DNA of 64,000 bases from Pseudomonas sp. MYb327 (GCF_040438925.1 NZ_CP159258.1:1626001-1690000); one strand, 5' to 3'. Shown: positions 8,478 through 19,544, numbered from the stretch's first letter. The notes: generated by a model from the sequence alone, not told the origin. Translations and numbers: made by a program.

Positions 8478-11400
8478 TTACTCGTCGTAACCGAGGTTAG
8501 GCGCCAACCAGCGTTCGGTCACGCTCAACTCCTGACCTTTACGCGAGGTGTAGCTCTGCACCTGATCCTTGTCGATCTTGCCGACGGCGAAGTATTGCGC
8601 CTGCGGGTGCGCGAAGTACCAGCCGCTGACTGCTGCCGCCGGGAACATCGCGTAGTGCTCGGTGAGGAACACGCCGCTGCGGCCAGCCTGCATTTCACGG
8701 GCTTGCGGGTCGAGCAGGGCGAACAGCGTGGCTTTCTCGGTGTGATCCGGGCACGCCGGGTAGCCCGGAGCAGGGCGGATGCCAGAGTATTGCTCTTTGA
8801 TCAGCGCATCATTGTCGAGGGTTTCTTCCTTGGCATAGCCCCAATGCTCTTTACGCACCTGCTGGTGCAGCCACTCGGCGCAGGCCTCGGCCAAACGGTC
8901 GGCCAGAGCCTTGACCATGATCGAGTTGTAGTCGTCGCCAGCGTCCTGATAGGCCTTGGCCACTTCTTCTGCGCCGATGCCGGCGGTGGTGATGAAACCA
9001 CCCACGTAGTCGGTGAGTTCGCTGTCCTTCGGCGCGACGAAGTCGGCGAGGGAGAAGTTCGGCTTGCCGTCGGTCTTGATGATCTGCTGACGCAGGTGAT
9101 GCAGTTTGGCCAATGGCTTGCCGTCGTCGCCGTAGAGCTCGATGTCATCGTCACGCACCTGGTTGGCCGGCCAGAAGCCGAACACCGCACGGGCGCTGAT
9201 CAGCTTCTCGTCGATCAGTTTGGCGAGCATTTCCTGTGCGTCGGCGTACAGCGCGGTGGCGGCTTCACCGACCACTTCATCTTCAAGGATGCGCGGGAAT
9301 TTCCCGGCCAGGTCCCAGGAAATAAAGAACGGCGTCCAGTCGATATATTCGGCCAGCACCTTCAGGTCGATGTTATCCAGCACTTTGCTGCCGGTGAACG
9401 TTGGTTTGACCGGTTCGTAGGTGCTCCAGTCGAACTGCGGTTTTTTCGCAATCGACGCGGCGTAGCTCAGGCGTTCGGTACGGGCGCTGCGGTTGGCGGT
9501 GCGCTCGCGGACTTCGATGTATTCCTCGCGGGTTCTCTCGACGAAACCGGCCTTCAGTTCCTTGGACAGCAACTGGGTCGCCACGCCGACAGCACGGGAA
9601 GCGTCGGTGACATACACCACCGCATCGTTGCTGTACTTCGGTTCGATCTTCACTGCCGTGTGCGCTTTGGAGGTGGTCGCGCCACCGATCATCAACGGCA
9701 GGTGGAAATCCTGGCGCTGCATTTCGCGGGCAACGTGGACCATTTCATCCAGCGACGGGGTGATCAGGCCGGACAGGCCGATGATGTCGCACTTTTCGTC
9801 CTTGGCGACCTGGAGGATTTTCTCCGCCGGCACCATCACGCCGAGGTCGACGATGTCGTAGCCGTTACAGCCCAGCACCACGCCCACGATGTTTTTGCCG
9901 ATGTCGTGCACGTCGCCTTTTACCGTGGCCATCAGGATCTTGCCCTTGGCTTCCGGTTTGTCACCTTTTTCCAGCTCGATGAACGGGATCAAGTGGGCCA
10001 CGGCCTGCTTCATCACACGGGCTGATTTCACCACCTGCGGCAGGAACATTTTGCCGGCGCCGAACAGGTCGCCAACGATGTTCATGCCGGACATCAGCGG
10101 GCCTTCGATCACTTCGATCGGGCGGGCGAAGGACTGACGGGACTCTTCGGTGTCTTCGACGATGTGGGTGGTAATGCCCTTGACCAGCGCATGCTCCAGA
10201 CGCTTGTTGACGTCCCAGCTACGCCATTCTTCGGTCTCGGCTTCCTTGACGCTGCCGTCGCCCTTGTACTTGTCGGCGATGGCGAGGAGGGCGTCGGTGC
10301 CTTCCGGAGTGCGGTTGAGGATCACGTCTTCCACGGCGTCGCGCAGTTCGACCGGGATCTGGTCGTAGATCTCCAGTTGCCCGGCGTTGACGATGCCCAT
10401 GGTCAGGCCGGCGCGGATCGCATACAGCAGGAACACCGAGTGGATCGCTTCACGCACCGGGTTGTTGCCGCGGAACGAGAACGACACGTTGGACACGCCG
10501 CCCGACGTCAGGGCGTACGGCAGTTCGTCGCGGATGTAGGCGCAGGCGTTGATGAAGTCCACAGCGTAGTTGTTGTGTTCTTCGATACCGGTGGCTACGG
10601 CGAAGATGTTCGGGTCGAAAATGATGTCTTCCGGCGGGAAGCCGACTTCGTTGACCAGGATGTCGTAGGAGCGTTTGCAGATTTCTTTCTTGCGCGCTTC
10701 GGTGTCGGCCTGACCGGCTTCGTCGAACGCCATTACCACAACGGCGGCGCCGTAGCGCTTGCACAGTTTGGCGTGATGAATGAACTGCTCGACGCCTTCC
10801 TTCATGCTGATCGAGTTGACGATGCCCTTGCCCTGGATGCACTTGAGGCCGGCTTCGATCACCTCCCACTTGGAGGAGTCGATCATGATCGGTACGCGGG
10901 AGATGTCCGGTTCACCGGCAATCAGATTGAGGAAGGTCACCATGGCCTTCTTCGAATCGAGCATCCCTTCGTCCATGTTGATGTCGATCACCTGGGCGCC
11001 GGCTTCGACCTGCTGCAGGGCGACTTCCAGGGCTTCGGTGTAATTGTCTTCACGGATCAGGCGGGCGAATTTGGCGGAACCGGTGATGTTGGTGCGCTCG
11101 CCGACGTTAACGAACAGCGAGTTGCGATCGATGGTGAACGGCTCCAGACCCGACAAGCGGCAGGCTTTCGGGATCTCCGGAATTTCGCGCGGCGCGTAAC
11201 CGGCCACGGCTTTGGCGATGGCTTCGATGTGGCCCGGCGTGGTGCCGCAGCAACCGCCGACGATGTTGAGGAAGCCGCTTTGGGCAAATTCTTCGATGAC
11301 CTTGGCGGTTTGCGACGGCAGTTCGTCGTACTCGCCGAATTCGTTCGGCAGGCCGGCGTTCGGGTGAGCCGATACGTGGGTGCTGGCCTTGTTCGACAGC

Positions 11401-12188
11401 TCTTCCAGGTACGGGCGCAACTCGCTGGCGCCGAGGGCGCAGTTCAAGCCGACCGAGATTGGCTTGGCGTGGGCCACGGAGTTCCAGAACGCTTCTGTGG
11501 TCTGGCCGGACAGGGTGCGGCCGGAGGCGTCGGTGATAGTGCCGGAAATCATGATCGGCAGTTCGATGCCCAGCTCTTCGAACACGCCTTGCACGGCGAA
11601 GATCGCGGCTTTTGCGTTCAAAGTGTCGAAAATGGTTTCGATCAGGATCAGGTCGGCGCCGCCTTCGATCAGGCCCTTGGTGGCTTCGGTGTAGTTCTCT
11701 ACCAATTCATCGAAGGTTACGTTGCGATAGCCGGGGTTGTTCACGTCCGGGGACAACGAGCAGGTGCGGCTGGTCGGGCCGAGAACGCCGGCGACGAAGC
11801 GTGGCTTGTCCGGGTTCTCGAGGGTTTTCGCGTCGGCGACCTTGCGCGCCAGGCGAGCGCCTTCTACGTTCAGTTCGTAGGCCAGTTCTTCCATGCCGTA
11901 ATCGGCCATGGAAATGCGGGTGGCGTTGAAGGTGTTGGTTTCCAGGATGTCGGCGCCGGCATCCAGGTAGGCTTTCTCGATACCACCAATCACGTCCGGG
12001 CGGGTCAGTACCAACAGGTCGTTGTTGCCTTTGACATCACTCGGCCAGTCGGCGAAGCGTTTGCCACGGTAATCCTGTTCCTCAAGCTTATAGCTCTGGA
12101 TCATCGTGCCCATGCCGCCATCGAGAATCAGGATGCGCTCCTTGAGGGCGTGCTTGAGAGCTTGAAGGCGAACGCTGCGATCGGACAT
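8478..12188 (-). CDS. metH: Cobalamin-dependent methionine synthase
   Basis: A 1236-residue cytoplasmic enzyme that moves the methyl group from 5-methyltetrahydrofolate to homocysteine through methylcobalamin. All four modules are visible: homocysteine/zinc domain ([10 protein letters not shown] at the start, zinc ligands in [10 protein letters not shown] near residue 310), pterin domain ([13 protein letters not shown], roughly 350-610), B12 domain (the cobalt-ligand motif GDVHDIGKN near residue 760), and the AdoMet reactivation domain ([15 protein letters not shown] near 1140). The ATG at 12188 is chosen because [12 protein letters not shown] matches Pseudomonas relatives; the frame stays open 46 codons upstream without family similarity. 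It depends on the cobalamin made by the cob genes 5-15 kb away. Its own leader shows no B12 riboswitch. Confidence 0.97.
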   Translation of the reverse strand: MSDRSVRLQALKHALKERILILDGGMGTMIQSYKLEEQDYRGKRFADWPSDVKGNNDLLVLTRPDVIGGIEKAYLDAGADILETNTFNATRISMADYGMEELAYELNVEGARLARKVADAKTLENPDKPRFVAGVLGPTSRTCSLSPDVNNPGYRNVTFDELVENYTEATKGLIEGGADLILIETIFDTLNAKAAIFAVQGVFEELGIELPIMISGTITDASGRTLSGQTTEAFWNSVAHAKPISVGLNCALGASELRPYLEELSNKASTHVSAHPNAGLPNEFGEYDELPSQTAKVIEEFAQSGFLNIVGGCCGTTPGHIEAIAKAVAGYAPREIPEIPKACRLSGLEPFTIDRNSLFVNVGERTNITGSAKFARLIREDNYTEALEVALQQVEAGAQVIDINMDEGMLDSKKAMVTFLNLIAGEPDISRVPIMIDSSKWEVIEAGLKCIQGKGIVNSISMKEGVEQFIHHAKLCKRYGAAVVVMAFDEAGQADTEARKKEICKRSYDILVNEVGFPPEDIIFDPNIFAVATGIEEHNNYAVDFINACAYIRDELPYALTSGGVSNVSFSFRGNNPVREAIHSVFLLYAIRAGLTMGIVNAGQLEIYDQIPVELRDAVEDVILNRTPEGTDALLAIADKYKGDGSVKEAETEEWRSWDVNKRLEHALVKGITTHIVEDTEESRQSFARPIEVIEGPLMSGMNIVGDLFGAGKMFLPQVVKSARVMKQAVAHLIPFIELEKGDKPEAKGKILMATVKGDVHDIGKNIVGVVLGCNGYDIVDLGVMVPAEKILQVAKDEKCDIIGLSGLITPSLDEMVHVAREMQRQDFHLPLMIGGATTSKAHTAVKIEPKYSNDAVVYVTDASRAVGVATQLLSKELKAGFVERTREEYIEVRERTANRSARTERLSYAASIAKKPQFDWSTYEPVKPTFTGSKVLDNIDLKVLAEYIDWTPFFISWDLAGKFPRILEDEVVGEAATALYADAQEMLAKLIDEKLISARAVFGFWPANQVRDDDIELYGDDGKPLAKLHHLRQQIIKTDGKPNFSLADFVAPKDSELTDYVGGFITTAGIGAEEVAKAYQDAGDDYNSIMVKALADRLAEACAEWLHQQVRKEHWGYAKEETLDNDALIKEQYSGIRPAPGYPACPDHTEKATLFALLDPQAREMQAGRSGVFLTEHYAMFPAAAVSGWYFAHPQAQYFAVGKIDKDQVQSYTSRKGQELSVTERWLAPNLGYDE

Positions 12189-12343
12189 TTGGACTACTCG
12201 GTAAGACCATGACGAAGGGCCCGGATGATAGCAAACCTGTGCGCATTTAGAGCATGTCCGGAATTTGCATGAATATCGCTCATGTTGGCGGGGCGGGTGG
12301 ACAGGTAGAATCGCGGCGTTTTTCAAGGATCAGGATCAGGGAC

Positions 12344-14653
12344 ATGTCGTATCGCTTCGTCGTCAGCAGTGTGTTGCTGTTAGTAAGCTGGGGCGCCGCT
12401 GCGCAAACCCCGGCAATTTCTGCTGTCGTTTCTCCTTCTGTTTCCTACAGTCGCGACATTCAACCGATCTTCACTGATAAATGTGTGGCCTGCCACGCCT
12501 GCTACGACTCTGCCTGTCAGCTCAACCTGGGCAGTGGCGAAGGGGCGGCACGCGGCGCCAGCAAAACTCCGGTCTACGACGGTGATCGCAGCCAGGCTGC
12601 TGCGCCGACCCGATTGTTTTATGACGCTTTTGGCAAGCGCGCGTGGCAGCAAAAGGGCTTCTATTCGGTACTCGACGCCCAGGGCAACCAGGCCGCGCTG
12701 ATGGCGCGCATGCTGGAATTGGGCCACCAAACCCCGCTGCAACCCAATGCCAAATTGCCCGAAAACATCGCCCTGGGGCTGAACCGCGAAAACATGTGCG
12801 CCATGCCGGCAGAGTTTGACGGCTACGCCAGCTCCCATCCGAGGCAGGGCATGCCACTGGCGGTGACCGGCCTGACCGATCAGCAATACCAGACGTTGCA
12901 ACGCTGGCTGGCTTCCGGTGCTCCGATCGATGAACAAGGCCTGGTGCCCAGTGCCAAGGAAGCCTTGCAGGTGGTGCAGTGGGAAAACCTGCTCAACGCC
13001 CCCGGCGCCCGCCAGAGTCTGGTAGGGCGCTGGTTGTTCGAGCACTGGTTTCTCGCGCACATCTATTTCAAGGACGGCGAGCCGGGGCATTTCTTCCAGT
13101 GGGTGCGTTCGCGCACGCCGACCGGCCAGCCTATCGACTTGATCAATACCCGTCGGCCGAATGACGACCCCGGCACTCAGGTCTATTACCGCTTGTGGCC
13201 GGTGCAGGGTGTGATCGTGCACAAGACTCACATCACCTATCCGCTCAGCGCGGCGAAGATGGCGCGGGTCAAAAGCCTCTTTTATAACGGCAACTGGCAA
13301 GCCGATGCCTTGCCGGGCTACGGGCCGGAACGCCGGGCCAATCCGTTTTCGACTTTCGAAGCGATCCCGGCGCAGGCGCGTTATCAGTTCATGCTCGATA
13401 ACGCCGAGTATTTCGTGCGCACCTTTATTCGTGGCCCGGTCTGCCGGGGCCAGATCGCCACCGACGTGATTCGCGATAATTTCTGGGCGCTGTTCCAGGC
13501 GCCGGAGCATGACCTTTACATTACCGACCCGAACTATCGCGGCCAGGCCACGCCGTTGCTGGCGATGCCGGGGCAGAACGACGACGTTGGCAGTGTCTTG
13601 ACCCTGTGGCACGACTACCGCGACAAACGCAATGAATACGAGGCGCTGCGTCGGGACAGTTACGCTGATCTGCCGCCGCCGAGCTGGTCGAGCCTGTGGG
13701 CCGGCAATGACAACGCGCTGTTGAGCATCTTCAGGCATTTCGACAGCGCCGCAGTCACCAAAGGGCTGATCGGGGAGGTGCCGCAGACAATGTGGCTGTT
13801 CGACTTTCCGCTGCTGGAGCGTACCTATTATCAGTTGGCAGTGAATTTCGATGTGTTTGGCAACGTGTCCCATCAGGCCCAGACGCGGCTGTATTTCGAC
13901 CTCATTCGCAATGGTGCCGAGCAGAACTTCCTGCGCCTGATGCCGGCCGACTCCCGCGATGGCTACCTCGATGATTGGTATCAGGACGGCGGTAAATTCA
14001 AAATGTGGCTGGATTACGAGTCCATCGACAACGACACGCCGACCGCCCTGAAACTCAATGAAAATGATCCCAAGCGCGACTTCGCCATGCAGTTGCTGGC
14101 ACGCTACGGCGACCTGAACGCCAAGCCTGATCCCATCAATCGCTGCGACGGCGCCTATTGCTCGCGGCCGAACATCGATGCGGATTTGCAGGAAGCCGAA
14201 CAAGCGTTGAGTCGCCTGACATCACGTCCGGCGGCAGGCCTCAAGGTCATCGATCAACTGCCGGAAGCGACCATGCTGCGCGTCGAAACCGTGAGCGGGA
14301 AGCGCGAGGTCTACAGCCTGTTGCGCAATCGCGCGCACAGCAACGTGGCGTTTCTGATCGGCGAGTCGCTGCGGTACCAACCTGGGCTGGATACGCTCAC
14401 CATTTTCCCGGGTGTTCTGAGCAGTTACCCGAACTTCATCTTCAACATCCCCGCCGAGCAGGTGCCAGAGTTTGTGGATGCGATGGAAAACGCCACGGAC
14501 GCGGTCCGCTTCGAGAAAATCGTCGAGCGCTGGGGCGTGCGGCGCAGCCATCCGCAGTTCTGGCAGTATTTCCATGACCTGAGCCGCTATATCCATGAAA
14601 CCGACCCGGTGGAAGAGGGCGTGCTGGACATGAACCGCTACGAGAATCTTTGA
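12344..14653 (+). CDS. cti: Fatty acid cis/trans isomerase
   Basis: A 769-residue periplasmic enzyme that turns cis-unsaturated membrane fatty acids into trans forms under solvent or heat stress, an adaptation typical of Pseudomonas. Residues 1-20 form a signal peptide (VVSSVLLLVSWGAAAQ). A single cytochrome c-type heme site, CVACH, is at residues 47-51, as expected for Cti. The remaining sequence (TPTGQPIDLINTRRPNDDP, YPLSAAKMARVKSLF, NVAFLIGESLRYQPG) is family-like along its length. The start at 12344 follows a purine-rich CAGGGA and opens directly into the signal peptide. It is divergent from metH across 155 bases. Confidence 0.95.
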   Translation: MSYRFVVSSVLLLVSWGAAAQTPAISAVVSPSVSYSRDIQPIFTDKCVACHACYDSACQLNLGSGEGAARGASKTPVYDGDRSQAAAPTRLFYDAFGKRAWQQKGFYSVLDAQGNQAALMARMLELGHQTPLQPNAKLPENIALGLNRENMCAMPAEFDGYASSHPRQGMPLAVTGLTDQQYQTLQRWLASGAPIDEQGLVPSAKEALQVVQWENLLNAPGARQSLVGRWLFEHWFLAHIYFKDGEPGHFFQWVRSRTPTGQPIDLINTRRPNDDPGTQVYYRLWPVQGVIVHKTHITYPLSAAKMARVKSLFYNGNWQADALPGYGPERRANPFSTFEAIPAQARYQFMLDNAEYFVRTFIRGPVCRGQIATDVIRDNFWALFQAPEHDLYITDPNYRGQATPLLAMPGQNDDVGSVLTLWHDYRDKRNEYEALRRDSYADLPPPSWSSLWAGNDNALLSIFRHFDSAAVTKGLIGEVPQTMWLFDFPLLERTYYQLAVNFDVFGNVSHQAQTRLYFDLIRNGAEQNFLRLMPADSRDGYLDDWYQDGGKFKMWLDYESIDNDTPTALKLNENDPKRDFAMQLLARYGDLNAKPDPINRCDGAYCSRPNIDADLQEAEQALSRLTSRPAAGLKVIDQLPEATMLRVETVSGKREVYSLLRNRAHSNVAFLIGESLRYQPGLDTLTIFPGVLSSYPNFIFNIPAEQVPEFVDAMENATDAVRFEKIVERWGVRRSHPQFWQYFHDLSRYIHETDPVEEGVLDMNRYENL

Positions 14654-14700
14654 TCGATTGACGATGACCCGGTGTCGGACTCTATAGGCACCGCCAATCC

Positions 14701-14775
14701 TGTAGGAGCTGGCTTGCCCGCGATAGCCATCAATGTTGACTGGGATGGCGCCATCGCCGGCGAGCCAGCTCCAAT
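14701..14775. repeat. REP pair (TGTAGGAGCTGGCTTGCC type)
   Basis: Two inverted REP arms, TGTAGGAGCTGGCTTGCC...CGAT and ATCG...GGCGAGCCAGCTCC, between cti and the acyltransferase gene. Confidence 0.85.
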
Positions 14776-14815
14776 AAAGGGATTGGGGTGAGTCGAGTTA
14801 TCGGGAGGGCCATCG

Positions 14816-15850
14816 ATGTTGATTTCAGTGCAGGCGCTTCGCGCGCTCGCGGCCTGGACGGTGGTTTGCCACCATTTCATGCAGATTTTCTTCGACTTTC
14901 ACGCTCGCGGGCCAGTGGGGCAGATGTTCATCGACAAGGGCGCGGTGGGCGTCGACATCTTCTTCGTCATTAGCGGGCTGGTGATTTTCCTGTCCACTGA
15001 AAGCAAGTCGCTCCCGCCTGGCCGCTTTCTGCTGTATCGACTGTTTCGCATTGTCCCGGCGTACTGGTTGTATACGGTGCTGATGGCCCTGCTGGTCGTG
15101 TTCGCCAAGCCCGTGTTGCCGGATCAGACGGTCGACTGGTCGCATTTCTTGCTGTCGTTGTTGTTTATTCCTACGCAAAATCCTGGTGGCTACGGCATTT
15201 ATCCGACGCTAAATGTCGGCTGGACGCTCAACTACGAAATGCTGTTCTACGTGCTGTTTGCCTGGGCGCTGCTGTTTCGCCTGCAGGTCCGGTTGCTGGT
15301 CGTCGCAGCGCTGCTGTTTGCGGTGTGTCAGGCGTGGACCGGATATGGCTGGGTCAGCGAGTTTTATCGCTCGGATATCGTTTACGAGTTTTTACTGGGG
15401 ATCGCCATCGGGATGATCTACCGCCGTGGCTGGATCAAACCCAGACTCTGGCTGCCGTTGCTGGGCATCGTCGGCGCGTTGATGGTGATCTACCACGCGG
15501 CTCCGCAGCCACGGTTGCTGGCCTGGGGCCTGCCGAGTGCGGTGCTGGTCCTGGCTTGCATGTCGCTCGAGCGGTTTTTCGCGAACAACAGATTGTTCAA
15601 GTTGCTCGGCGATTGTTCCTACTCGGTGTACCTGATGCACGTCCTGGTATTGTCTGCGGGCGGTTTCATCGCACAGCGCTATGGGATAAATCCCTACGTG
15701 ATGTTCGCGATCTGTGTGGCGACCATCGGGTTGGGATCGTGGGCAAGTTACGAATGGGTGGAAAAATGCAGCTATCGGTGGCTTAAAGACTGGATTGACG
15801 GTGAAGCGAAGGATGAGCCAGTTCCGGTTCTTTCCCGACAAAAATACTAG
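14816..15850 (+). CDS. Membrane acyltransferase (acyltransferase 3 family)
   Basis: A 344-residue integral membrane protein with about ten hydrophobic helices. It opens with SVQALRALAAWTVVCHHF, the family signature in which the histidine at residue 19 or 20 is the likely catalytic base, followed by GAVGVDIFFVISGLVI and the R-rich loop FLLYRLFRIVPAYW. Such enzymes O-acetylate or otherwise acylate lipopolysaccharide, exopolysaccharide or other envelope sugars; no glycan genes are near to name the substrate. GGAGG sits 8 bases before the ATG. The gene lies between cti and nfuA, so it may be a local insertion; I infer this only from remembered gene order. Confidence 0.85.
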   Translation: MLISVQALRALAAWTVVCHHFMQIFFDFHARGPVGQMFIDKGAVGVDIFFVISGLVIFLSTESKSLPPGRFLLYRLFRIVPAYWLYTVLMALLVVFAKPVLPDQTVDWSHFLLSLLFIPTQNPGGYGIYPTLNVGWTLNYEMLFYVLFAWALLFRLQVRLLVVAALLFAVCQAWTGYGWVSEFYRSDIVYEFLLGIAIGMIYRRGWIKPRLWLPLLGIVGALMVIYHAAPQPRLLAWGLPSAVLVLACMSLERFFANNRLFKLLGDCSYSVYLMHVLVLSAGGFIAQRYGINPYVMFAICVATIGLGSWASYEWVEKCSYRWLKDWIDGEAKDEPVPVLSRQKY

Positions 15851-16492
<642 letters not shown>

Positions 16493-16510
16493 GGTGTTCG
16501 CTGCGAGCAT

Positions 16511-16541
16511 AAAAAACGGCACCCGTGAGTGCCGTTTTTTT
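16511..16541 (+). terminator. Rho-independent terminator after nfuA
   Basis: A-tract, stem CGGCAC-CCGTGA-GTGCCG, then seven T. The A and T tracts also pair, so it can work in both directions. Confidence 0.92.
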
Positions 16542-16562
16542 ATGGGTGAAATTCACTGGCCC

Positions 16563-16628
16563 TATCGCTGGCAAGCCAGCTCCTACAGTGAAACGCGGTC
16601 AACTGTAGGAGCTGGCTTGCCAGCGATA
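16563..16628. repeat. REP pair (TGTAGGAGCTGGCTTGCCAG type)
   Basis: ATCGCTGGCAAGCCAGCTCC and its inverted copy with a 14-base middle, between the convergent nfuA and cobM genes. Confidence 0.9.
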
Positions 16629-16633
16629 AGGGC

Positions 16634-17380
16634 CTAAGGGCGATACAAATGAGCATGCCCCGCACGATAAAGCGACGACTCACTGAAGTGATCACTGCCC
16701 AGCACCCGGCCCACCAATATTAACGCGGTACGCCTAAACCCCTTGGCCTCGACCTTTTCGGCAATGTCCTCAAGCGTCCCTACCACCCAATCCTGATCCG
16801 GCCATGTCGCCCGATGAATCACCGCAATCGGGCAGTCCGCGCCGTAATGCGGCAGCAATTCAACCAGAATTTTCTCCAGATGATTGACCCCCAGATGAAT
16901 CGCCATGGTCGCCCCGTGCTGCGCCAGGTTGCCCAGTTCTTCTCCAGTCGGCATTGCGGTTTTGTCGGCGTAGCGGGTCAGGATCACGCTCTGTGACACG
17001 TCCGGCAACGTCAGTTCCGCGCCCAACAGCGCCGCGCAGGCCGCCGTCGCGGTCACGCCAGGAATGATTTCAAAAGGAATGCCGAGTTCGCGCAGGTAGC
17101 GAATCTGCTCGCCGATGGCGCCATACAGGCTCGGATCGCCAGAATGCACGCGCGCCACGTCCTGGCCGTTGTCGTGGGCGGTCTTGATCAATTCGATGAT
17201 CTGTTCCAGGTGCAGTTCGGCGCTGTTGACCACCTGTTCGGCGCGATGCCCTTCGAGCACGGCGGCGGGGACCAGCGAGCCGGCATAGATGATCACCGGG
17301 CAGCTGCGAATCAGCCGTTGACCCTTGACGGTGATCAGTTCCGGGTCGCCGGGACCTGCGCCAATAAAGTAGACGGTCAT
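16634..17380 (-). CDS. cobM: Precorrin-4 C11-methyltransferase
   Basis: A 248-residue SAM-dependent tetrapyrrole methyltransferase of the aerobic cobalamin pathway. It starts with the family's MTVYFIGAGPGDPELIT and has the SAM-binding and substrate loops SGDPSLYGAIGEQI and IIPGVTATAACAALLGAELTLPDVSQS, the last typical of CobM/CbiF. The start at 17380 is preferred to one 19 codons upstream because GAGPGDPE normally lies within ten residues of the start. It is the last gene of the cbtB-cbtA-cobE-cobM unit governed by the B12 riboswitch near 19 kb. Confidence 0.93.
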   Translation of the reverse strand: MTVYFIGAGPGDPELITVKGQRLIRSCPVIIYAGSLVPAAVLEGHRAEQVVNSAELHLEQIIELIKTAHDNGQDVARVHSGDPSLYGAIGEQIRYLRELGIPFEIIPGVTATAACAALLGAELTLPDVSQSVILTRYADKTAMPTGEELGNLAQHGATMAIHLGVNHLEKILVELLPHYGADCPIAVIHRATWPDQDWVVGTLEDIAEKVEAKGFRRTALILVGRVLGSDHFSESSLYRAGHAHLYRP

Positions 17381-17464
17381 CGTCGGTTCCTGTGAGAAAA
17401 AAGGGGCTGGGCAAGGCTTCAGATGAAGATTGCTCATGATTGAATGCGCGGATTATCGGGGATT

Positions 17465-17878
17465 TTATGCCGCGCCAGCCAATGCCAGAGTGGCCTGGGC
17501 GTATTTTTGTCGCCGGATGAGCAGTTTCGCCGGTGCATTATCAAGCTGTTCAGCCAGGGCCAGCGCGGCACTTTCCGCCACGCCATAGCAGCCCGTGCGC
17601 TCGAACGCGATGTCCGAATGATGGCTAAGTTGCGGCTGATAACCGGCTAACTGTGCGCTACTGAAATACATCACTTCCAGACCAAGCTGCTCAGCGAGTT
17701 CTATCAGGGCCGGCTCATCACGCTTCAAGTCGATACTCGCCAGGGCCGTGATTTCATGGATGTCTATTTGGTGCGCTTGCAGTGCCTGATCAAGCAACGC
17801 TCGTAGCGTGCTGACGGGACAGCCTCGTTGGCAGCCCAGGCCGACCACCAGGGTCGGCGCTGTGCCGGGATCCGTCAT
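17465..17878 (-). CDS. cobE: Cobalamin biosynthesis protein CobE (CbiG C-terminal-like)
   Basis: A 137-residue protein of the CobE/CbiG C-terminal family: VVGLGCQRGCPVSTL, then ALASIDLKRDEPALIELAEQL and GCYGVAESAALAL. In the aerobic pathway CobE is needed for cobalamin synthesis but its step is not firmly known; the related CbiG opens the lactone ring in the anaerobic pathway. Its start codon overlaps the cbtA stop in an ATGA arrangement, which indicates translational coupling. Confidence 0.88.
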   Translation of the reverse strand: MTDPGTAPTLVVGLGCQRGCPVSTLRALLDQALQAHQIDIHEITALASIDLKRDEPALIELAEQLGLEVMYFSSAQLAGYQPQLSHHSDIAFERTGCYGVAESAALALAEQLDNAPAKLLIRRQKYAQATLALAGAA

Positions 17879-18579
17879 GCGTGGTATGGACCATCGCTTT
17901 TGCGGCGGAACAACCAGGCGCTGATCAGGCCCAAGGCCAGCCAGAATGCCACGTTGGTCAACTGCGAAGCGATTTTGAACTGCGCTTCAAGGGCTTCCGG
18001 GGCGAGCATCGAATGCACCTCCGGTTGCGGCGCGCCAATCACGTGAGGAACGGCGAGGATCGCCACGCCGAAGAGTTTCATCAGCCAGTGGCGGCTGAAT
18101 ACGATCAGTGCAATGCCGACAGCGGTGGAGGAAGCCGTACCGATCCACCAGATTTGTCGCTGTGCCAGATCGGCAGCGGCGGTGCCTGGCAGTTCAGGCG
18201 GTAAGCCAAGCGTCGGCGCCAGCACGAAAGTTGCGTAACCGGCCAGGCCCCAGAGCAGGCCTTGAGAAGTTTTGGTTGGCGCGCGCAAGGTGTAGAGACC
18301 GGCGAGCATCAGGGCGAAGCCGACAGCCACCACCAGGTTGCCACCGGTGGTCGACAGCACGCGCTGCCAGCCGTCTTCCGGCGCCCAGGCTTCGGCATCG
18401 TGGGTGTGAGCCGCGACTCCAGCGGCATGTTCGTGGACTTCAACCGCGGCGGGTTCCGATTTCTCGTAGGTTTCGGCTTGTGAAATCAGCGGAGACACCC
18501 AGAGACTTTGCAGCAGGGTGAGCAGCAGGGCGGCCAACAGACCGGTGAAACCTGCAGTTTGCGCAATACGCTTGATCAT
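17875..18579 (-). CDS. cbtA: CbtA, predicted cobalt transporter subunit
   Basis: A 234-residue inner-membrane protein with about five transmembrane helices and a periplasmic loop rich in histidine (HEHAAGVAAHTHD), a likely cobalt-binding site. CbtA is predicted from its riboswitch linkage to work with CbtB as a cobalt transporter; direct transport data are scarce. The start MIKRIAQTAGF at 18579 matches the family, although another Met lies 7 codons upstream. It is 11 bases after cbtB. Confidence 0.88.
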   Translation of the reverse strand: MIKRIAQTAGFTGLLAALLLTLLQSLWVSPLISQAETYEKSEPAAVEVHEHAAGVAAHTHDAEAWAPEDGWQRVLSTTGGNLVVAVGFALMLAGLYTLRAPTKTSQGLLWGLAGYATFVLAPTLGLPPELPGTAAADLAQRQIWWIGTASSTAVGIALIVFSRHWLMKLFGVAILAVPHVIGAPQPEVHSMLAPEALEAQFKIASQLTNVAFWLALGLISAWLFRRKSDGPYHA

Positions 18580-18590
18580 GTCGGCAGGTC

Positions 18591-18785
18591 TCAATGGCAT
18601 GGGAACGCGGCGCTGTGGCGCGTATCGTGGGCAGCGTTGTGGACTGCTTCGATGTGCGAGAAACCGGCAAAATACACCAGGCACGCACCGAGGATCGACG
18701 CACAAATGGCGGCGGTCAGGCGTTGAGTGAGGGTAGTGGTGCTGCTGGCGGTGGTGCTGTGGCCGGTGCTGCTGATGATCGACAT
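18591..18785 (-). CDS. cbtB: CbtB, small partner of CbtA
   Basis: A 64-residue protein with a Ser/Thr-rich N-terminus, one transmembrane helix (AAICASILGACLVYFAGF) and a C-terminal metal-binding tail HNAAHDTRHSAAFPCH. This is the CbtB layout: one helix plus His-rich end. AAGGGAAG stands before the ATG at 18785. It is the first gene downstream of the minus-strand B12 riboswitch. Confidence 0.9.
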   Translation of the reverse strand: MSIISSTGHSTTASSTTTLTQRLTAAICASILGACLVYFAGFSHIEAVHNAAHDTRHSAAFPCH

Positions 18786-18917
18786 GGCGCTTCCCTTTGT
18801 GCTGTCAGCGGGGGAATAAGAGCGCGAGCAGAACCCGGCACGACCGAGCGCGCAGAGGTTCGAACAGCGCCCGCCCACCGCGGGTTTGTTGATTCAGTGA
18901 TCGTATTGGTCACTTTG

Positions 18918-19131
18918 TGTTGCGGGCCGGTCTCCGGGCTCACGAGGGGCGCAGGCGTTAGCCTTGACCTGCAAGCATCACCTTCCCATGCCGCAATGGC
19001 ACAGTGGATCTGACGCTTCGCTCGCTTACCGTTGCGGGGGCAGCACCGGACTGACATGGCTTTGAGTAAAGCACATGATTCACCGGTTTCCCGTTTCACC
19101 CTGTGAAGGGCACCCGTAACAAGGTGCGTAG
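18918..19131 (-). ncRNA. Cobalamin riboswitch controlling cbtB-cbtA-cobE-cobM
   Basis: On the minus strand the conserved core GCTGCCCCCGCAACGG (plus-strand 19029-19044 area) is followed by the B12-box-like GAGCCCGGAGACCGGCCC (18924-18941). The spacing and the peripheral arms are those of the AdoCbl riboswitch class. It ends about 130 bases before cbtB and should switch the operon off when cobalamin is plentiful. Exact ends are estimated. Confidence 0.9.
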
Positions 19132-19243
19132 GAGAGCATGGGCGAGGGGCGGGCGTCAATTGGCAAGGGTTCTCGTTTGCGGCACAGGGGAGGTTGGGCG
19201 CCTCACGGACATTGACCCGCCCCAATACGATGCGTAGCCTTGC

Positions 19244-19436
19244 GCTTTCGAGGTTCTTCGGCGTTTGTCGAAGCTAAGAAGGGAACGCGGTCAATGCCGC
19301 GGCTGCCCCCGCAACTGTGAACGGTGATGTTCGCTGCCACGCCACTGCACGCTCAAGCCTTGAGCCCGCGGGAAGGCGCAGCGAACGCCAGTCAAGTGAC
19401 TGGCACACCGTCAGCCAGGAGACCTGCCTCGATACA
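19244..19436 (+). ncRNA. Cobalamin riboswitch controlling cobW-cobN and chelatase genes
   Basis: The core GGCTGCCCCCGCAACTGTGA is at about 19301-19320 and a near-consensus B12 box AGCCAGGAGACCTGCC is at 19413-19428. It lies about 110 bases before cobW. Confidence 0.93.
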
Positions 19437-19544
19437 GATTCTCACTACAACCGGGCGGGGTGATCCGGTGGCGAACGCTTCTGGCGCGCTTGTGCGTTGC
19501 CGGTTCTCGTCCCGAATGCCCGCCACCTTGCCAAAGGGCATCCG

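Larger units (their letters stand above)
18786..19544. promoter_or_regulatory. Divergent regulatory region with two B12 riboswitches
   Basis: The 759 bases between cbtB and cobW hold no convincing gene. They contain two oppositely directed cobalamin riboswitches with about 110 bases between them (19132-19243), which must hold both promoters. I could not place -35/-10 boxes with confidence. Confidence 0.75.

Noticed and set aside
12189..12343. B12 or SAM riboswitch in front of metH
   Set aside because: The 155-base gap to cti has no B12-box or SAM-type core; it is too short for a riboswitch plus two promoters.
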